Assembly (NCBI GenBank): GCA_030146745.1
Contig: JASLBD010000309.1
Location: forward strand, 1-8,577
DNA: 8,577 bases
Direction of reading: 5' to 3'
From: Allosphingosinicella sp.
GTDB lineage: Bacteria; Pseudomonadota; Alphaproteobacteria; Sphingomonadales; Sphingomonadaceae
Shown one piece after another: positions 5,662 through 8,577 of the stretch. Every line of letters begins with the position of its first letter. Position 1 is the first letter of the stretch. A model generated the notes under the pieces. The model saw only the letters and a list, made by a program, of their open reading frames with translations, did no database searches and was not told the origin of the DNA. Made by a program: the position numbers and the translations under genes.

Positions 5662-7236
5662 CTAATGCCGCTCGCGCACCGCCGCGAAGGTCACCTCGGG
5701 CCAGTCCTGCTGGAAGCGGCTCAGCTCCCAATCGTTGCGGATGAGCAGGACCGTTTCTCCGTCGGCATCCTCAGCCAGGCTCGGGCGATGGGCATCGGCG
5801 AGGCGCTTCATCTGCGCCGGATCGGCGGAGACCCAGCGGGCGATCTCCCAGGGGCTCGGCTCGAAGCCGAGCTTGAGGGAATATTCCGCCTCCATCCGGG
5901 TCGCCAGAACGTCGAGCTGGAGCGCTCCGACGACTCCGACGATCCAGCCCGTCCCGATCGCCGGCTTGAAGATCCGGACCACCCCTTCCTCGGCGAGATC
6001 CTGGAGCCCGCGCCGCATCTGCTTCGACTTCATCGGATCGTCGAGGCGGACCCGGCGCAAGATCTCCGGCGCGAAGTCGGGCAGGCCGGTGAAGGCGATG
6101 TCGCCATTTTCCGAGAGCGTGTCGCCCACCCGCAAGGTGCCGTGATTGGGGATTCCGACGATGTCGCCGGGGCGGGCGAGCTCCGCCAGCTCGCGGTCGC
6201 GGGCGAAGAAGGTGATCGGGTTCTGGATCGAGATCGACTTGCCGAGCCTCGGGTTGGCGAGCTTCATCCCGCGCTTCAGGCTCCCCGAGCAGATGCGAAG
6301 GAAGGCGATCCGGTCGCGGTGATTGGGGTCCATGTTCGCCTGGACCTTGAAGACGAAGCCGGAGCAAAGCGGGGCGTCGGGGGAGACGGGCCCGGAGCGG
6401 GCGGGCTGGGCGCCCGGCGGCGGAGCGAAGGCGGCGAGGCCGTCGAGCAGGTCCCCGGTGCCGAACTCGCGAAGCGCTGAGCCGAAGTAGACGGGCGTGA
6501 GGTCGCCGGCCAGGAAGGCGTCCAGGTCCCATTCCGGATAGGCGGCCATCGCCAGGCCCGCTTCCTCGCGAAGTCGGTCGGCGGCGTGGGCCGGAAGCGC
6601 GGAGTCGAGCGCCGGATCGTCGAGCCCGGTGAGCTCGACGCTCGCGGCCGGCGCGATTCCGTCGCTCCGGTCGGCGAGCAGCAGGCGGGGGTCGGCGAGG
6701 TCGTAGAGGCCGTGGAACAGGCCGCCCATTCCAGCCGGCCAGTTGCGCGGGCAGACGTCGAGCTGGAGGGTCTCGGCGATCTCGTCGAGAAGCGCGAACG
6801 GGCTCAGCCCCTCGCGGTCGACCTTGTTGACGAAGGTGACGATCGGGATATTGCGAAGCCGGCAGACCTCGAACAGCTTGCGGGTCTGCGCCTCGATCCC
6901 CTTGGCGGCGTCGATCACCATGATCGCGCTGTCGACCGCGGTCAGGGTGCGGTAGGTGTCTTCCGAGAAATCCTGGTGGCCCGGCGTGTCGAGCAGGTTG
7001 AACAGAATTCCGGATCGCTCGAAGGTCATCACCGACGAGGTCACCGAAATGCCGCGCTGCTGCTCGATCGCCATCCAGTCGGACCGGGCGCGGCGGCGGT
7101 CGCCTCGGGCCCGGACCTCGCCCGCCTCGTGGATCGCGCCCGCGGCGTAGAGGAGCTTCTCCGTCAGGGTCGTCTTCCCGGCGTCGGGGTGCGAGATGAT
7201 CGCGAAGGTGCGCCGCTCGAGGGCCGCTTGGCTCAT
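5662..7236 (-). CDS. prfC: Peptide chain release factor 3 (RF-3)
   Basis: A 524-residue cytoplasmic translational GTPase that removes RF1 or RF2 from the ribosome after peptide release; the E. coli protein has 529 residues. Seen: the P-loop SHPDAGKTT (15-23), the switch I region EQQRGISVTSSVM (58-70), DTPGH (83-87) and NKVD (137-140). The SDWM-E-QRGIS and GHQDFSEDTYRTLTAVD stretches are typical of RF-3 rather than EF-G. A later domain carries GFVFKVQANMDPNHRDRIAF. I place the start at ATG 7236: GGAG lies 6 bases ahead, and the N-terminus MSQAALERRTFAIISH aligns with known RF-3. The frame stays open to 7407, but that extension is mostly the antisense reading of a repeat. It lies 204 bases after pcm and ends at a strong terminator. 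Confidence 0.97.
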   Translation of the reverse strand: MSQAALERRTFAIISHPDAGKTTLTEKLLYAAGAIHEAGEVRARGDRRRARSDWMAIEQQRGISVTSSVMTFERSGILFNLLDTPGHQDFSEDTYRTLTAVDSAIMVIDAAKGIEAQTRKLFEVCRLRNIPIVTFVNKVDREGLSPFALLDEIAETLQLDVCPRNWPAGMGGLFHGLYDLADPRLLLADRSDGIAPAASVELTGLDDPALDSALPAHAADRLREEAGLAMAAYPEWDLDAFLAGDLTPVYFGSALREFGTGDLLDGLAAFAPPPGAQPARSGPVSPDAPLCSGFVFKVQANMDPNHRDRIAFLRICSGSLKRGMKLANPRLGKSISIQNPITFFARDRELAELARPGDIVGIPNHGTLRVGDTLSENGDIAFTGLPDFAPEILRRVRLDDPMKSKQMRRGLQDLAEEGVVRIFKPAIGTGWIVGVVGALQLDVLATRMEAEYSLKLGFEPSPWEIARWVSADPAQMKRLADAHRPSLAEDADGETVLLIRNDWELSRFQQDWPEVTFAAVRERH

Positions 7237-7340
7237 TTCAAACTCCGGGGTCGCTCGGCCGCAGAAGGCGGCGCCGGCGTCGGGATGGGGAAGTGGCGCA
7301 GATAGGCGCTCGCGAAGCTTTTGGGTAGGCTTGCCCGAAT

Positions 7341-7395
7341 TCCTCCCCTGCATTCGCAGGGGAGGGGGACCAGGCGAAGCCTGGTGGAGGGGCCT
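7341..7395. repeat. 55-base double-hairpin repeat, copy 2 (pcm-prfC gap)
   Basis: The same element as at 558-612 with three substitutions. Stems are CCTCCCCTGC (7342-7351) with GCAGGGGAGG (7356-7365), and CCAGGC (7370-7375), loop GAA, GCCTGG (7379-7384). It lies between pcm and prfC. Confidence 0.9.
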
Positions 7396-7410
7396 TGCTG
7401 ACTCCAAAGA

Positions 7411-7440
7411 ACCCCTCCACCGCGCTTCGCGCGTTGCCCC
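7411..7440 (-). repeat. Inverted half copy of the double-hairpin repeat, abutting the pcm stop
   Basis: The reverse complement reads GGGG, then a CGCGC/GCGCG stem (7421-7433 on the + strand) with a 3-base loop, then GGTGGAGGGG. That is the second half of the 55-base element with different stem bases. Its CCCCTCCACC (7412-7421) is the exact inverse of GGTGGAGGGG (7383-7392) in copy 2, so the two copies can pair over a 19-base loop. The pcm stop codon begins at the next base. Confidence 0.7.
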
Positions 7441-8115
7441 TCAGATCGCCGTCTCGAGCTGGGTGAAGCGCACCGGCAGCACCTCGCGGACCGTCAGACT
7501 CCCGTCGGCCGCCTTGGTCGCGACGCTGAGCTGCTGGACCTCCTTGCCGCCGAGCGGGATCACCATCCGGCCGCCCGGCGCGAGCTGATCGGCCAGGGCC
7601 TGAGGCGGGGCGGAGGCGGCGGCGGTGACGAGGATCCGGTCGAATGGGGCATGCCCGGGCCAGCCGCGCGAGCCGTCGCCGACCCTGATCTCGACGTCAT
7701 GGCCTTCCGAGGCGAGGCGAAGCCGGGCGCCTTCGGCGAATTCCTCGACGATCTCCACGCTCCAGACGAAGGCGCCGAGCGCGGCCATCACCGCGGCCTG
7801 CCAGCCGAGCCCGGTGCCGATCTCGAGCACGCGCTGGCCGGGCGAAAGGTCGAGCAGGTCGAGCATCAGGGCGCCGATGAAGGGCTGGGAGATGGTCTTG
7901 TCGAAGCCGATCGGAAGCGGCGTGTCCTGATAGGCGGCGACGGCGAGCTGGTGCGGGACGAACAGATGGCGGGGCACGCGCATCAGGGCGGCTCGGAGCC
8001 GCGGGTCGACCTCGTCCTTGCCGAGCTCCTCGCTCGCCAGGTCGAAATGGAGATCGACGATCTCGACCATGTGGCGTCTCAACAGCGCCAGATGCTGCTC
8101 GCCCATCGGCTTCAT
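7441..8115 (-). CDS. pcm: Protein-L-isoaspartate O-methyltransferase
   Basis: A 224-residue SAM-dependent methyltransferase that methylates L-isoaspartyl residues in aged proteins so they can return to aspartate. Seen: VPRHLFVP (47-54); the substrate-site signature PIGFDKTISQPFIGALM (68-84), with Thr74 and Ser76 in TISQP; SAM motif I VLEIGTGLGW (96-105); the acidic post-I stretch SVEIVEEF with Glu121; GDGSRGWP (146-153); and PFDRILVTAAA and LAPGGRMVIPLG. The length is normal for the family. The usual GSGY after motif I reads GLGW here. The start at 8115 has AAGGAGG 10 bases ahead; Met4 and Met16 are weaker alternatives. It lies between a hypothetical membrane protein gene and prfC on the same strand. 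In many alphaproteobacteria pcm precedes tolC, which is not the case here. Confidence 0.95.
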   Translation of the reverse strand: MKPMGEQHLALLRRHMVEIVDLHFDLASEELGKDEVDPRLRAALMRVPRHLFVPHQLAVAAYQDTPLPIGFDKTISQPFIGALMLDLLDLSPGQRVLEIGTGLGWQAAVMAALGAFVWSVEIVEEFAEGARLRLASEGHDVEIRVGDGSRGWPGHAPFDRILVTAAASAPPQALADQLAPGGRMVIPLGGKEVQQLSVATKAADGSLTVREVLPVRFTQLETAI

Positions 8116-8125
8116 GCGCGCGGCG

Positions 8126-8132
8126 CCTCCTT
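8126..8132 (-). promoter_or_regulatory. pcm: Shine-Dalgarno sequence of pcm
   Basis: A perfect AAGGAGG on the - strand, 10 bases ahead of ATG 8115. It supports that start over the Met codon three residues later, which would be 19 bases away. Confidence 0.75.
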
Positions 8133-8183
8133 GCTCCAGACAAGGCAGAATGCGCCGCGCCGCGCAAGGGTCCGGTCGTTTGA

Positions 8184-8210
8184 CCCTCTCCCGCTTTTCG
8201 CGGGAGAGGG
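8184..8210 (-). terminator. Hairpin after the hypothetical gene (possible terminator or repeat)
   Basis: CCCTCTCCCGC (8184-8194) and GCGGGAGAGGG (8200-8210) form a perfect 11-bp stem with a 5-base loop, 10 bases past the stop of the upstream gene on the - strand. No T-run follows on either side, so termination is uncertain. Hairpins with CCCTCTCCCGC-like arms recur between genes in sphingomonads and caulobacters. Confidence 0.45.
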
Positions 8211-8220
8211 GCGAGGCGGT

Positions 8221-8577
8221 TCACCCCAGGCTGCGGCCCGAGCCGAGGCTGAAGATCAGCTGCAGCCCCGCTCCGACCAGGGCCGCGATGACGAGCAGCC
8301 TCGGGTAATGGGGCTCCTCCTTCTCGAGCACCGCCGAGGCCGAAGCCGTTCCGGTGTCGGCGGTGGGACGCCGCAGCCGGACAATGTCGCGGCTCCACGA
8401 GGCGAAGGGCGGTCGGACCGCCGGCAGATTGGCCTCCCGATGGAGGACGGGCAGGACCCCGGCGAAGCTCGGCTCGACCGAATGCTGGTGCCGGCCGCTC
8501 CGCCAGACGACGCGGTGGCCGCTCGGCACTGCCTGCCAAGCGGCGCCGCTTCGGATCATGTCGCGCTCGCAGCGCCG
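8221..8577 (-). CDS. Hypothetical protein with a C-terminal membrane segment (5' end off the window)
   Basis: The frame is open from the right edge to the TGA at 8221, at least 118 residues. An ATG at 8559 would give 112 residues, but there is no clear Shine-Dalgarno sequence in the 18 bases shown and the frame stays open, so the true start is probably outside. Codon third positions are strongly G/C, as in the neighbouring genes, which supports it being real. Seen: a basic, Trp-containing N-terminal part (AAWQAVPSGHRVVWRSGRHQHS), a middle with SWSRDIVRLRRP, then a single hydrophobic stretch RLLVIAALVGAGLQLIFSLG about 7 residues from the end. This layout suggests a protein anchored by its C-terminus, with most of it cytoplasmic. 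I do not recognise a family. It lies 105 bases upstream of pcm. Confidence 0.6.
   Translation of the reverse strand, partial: RRCERDMIRSGAAWQAVPSGHRVVWRSGRHQHSVEPSFAGVLPVLHREANLPAVRPPFASWSRDIVRLRRPTADTGTASASAVLEKEEPHYPRLLVIAALVGAGLQLIFSLGSGRSLG

Noticed and set aside
1..8577. A new defence, mobile or biosynthetic system spanning several genes
   Set aside because: The genes are known housekeeping or generic families with separate transcription signals. No nuclease, toxin, reverse transcriptase, transposase or modular synthase is visible.

Overview
This window is a G+C-rich (roughly two thirds by eye) bacterial chromosomal segment. Three things suggest an alphaproteobacterium, most likely a sphingomonad: the GC-skewed codon use, the intergenic repeats with CTGAA...TTCAG and CCTCCCC...GGGGAGG arms, and a candidate EcfG-type (general stress response) promoter. 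The lineage is inferred from style, not from a marker gene. I see no rRNA, tRNA, CRISPR array, transposase, integrase or phage gene.

Layout, left to right. On the + strand: the 3' part of a large acyl-CoA dehydrogenase (to 962), a 403-base repeat-rich gap, and an SDR-family oxidoreductase (1366-2226) with its own Shine-Dalgarno sequence and a GGAAC-N16-GGTT promoter candidate. On the - strand, read from right to left: a partial hypothetical protein with a C-terminal membrane segment (running off the right edge to 8221), pcm (8115-7441), prfC (7236-5662), an MHYT-PAS-GGDEF-EAL cyclic-di-GMP protein (5524-3116) and a small exported HEIGH putative metallopeptidase (2925-2392). The SDR gene and the metallopeptidase gene converge on a repeat-filled gap.

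The genes are mostly housekeeping or generic: lipid oxidation, stress-type redox, protein repair, translation termination, and c-di-GMP signalling. They do not form an obvious single pathway. pcm and prfC are separated by 204 bases of repeats, and prfC is followed by a strong hairpin with a T-run, so the c-di-GMP gene is probably transcribed on its own.

The most interesting layer is the repeats. A 55-base double-hairpin repeat sits in frame inside the acyl-CoA dehydrogenase coding sequence and recurs at 52/55 identity between pcm and prfC, with a compensatory base-pair swap in one stem. A second, unrelated 66-base repeat ending in GGTGCCTGGCACC occurs three times, plus a shorter copy. It supplies the acyl-CoA dehydrogenase stop codon, and in a longer 126-base form it flanks the SDR gene as direct repeats. 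I did not find a convincing new multi-gene system here.
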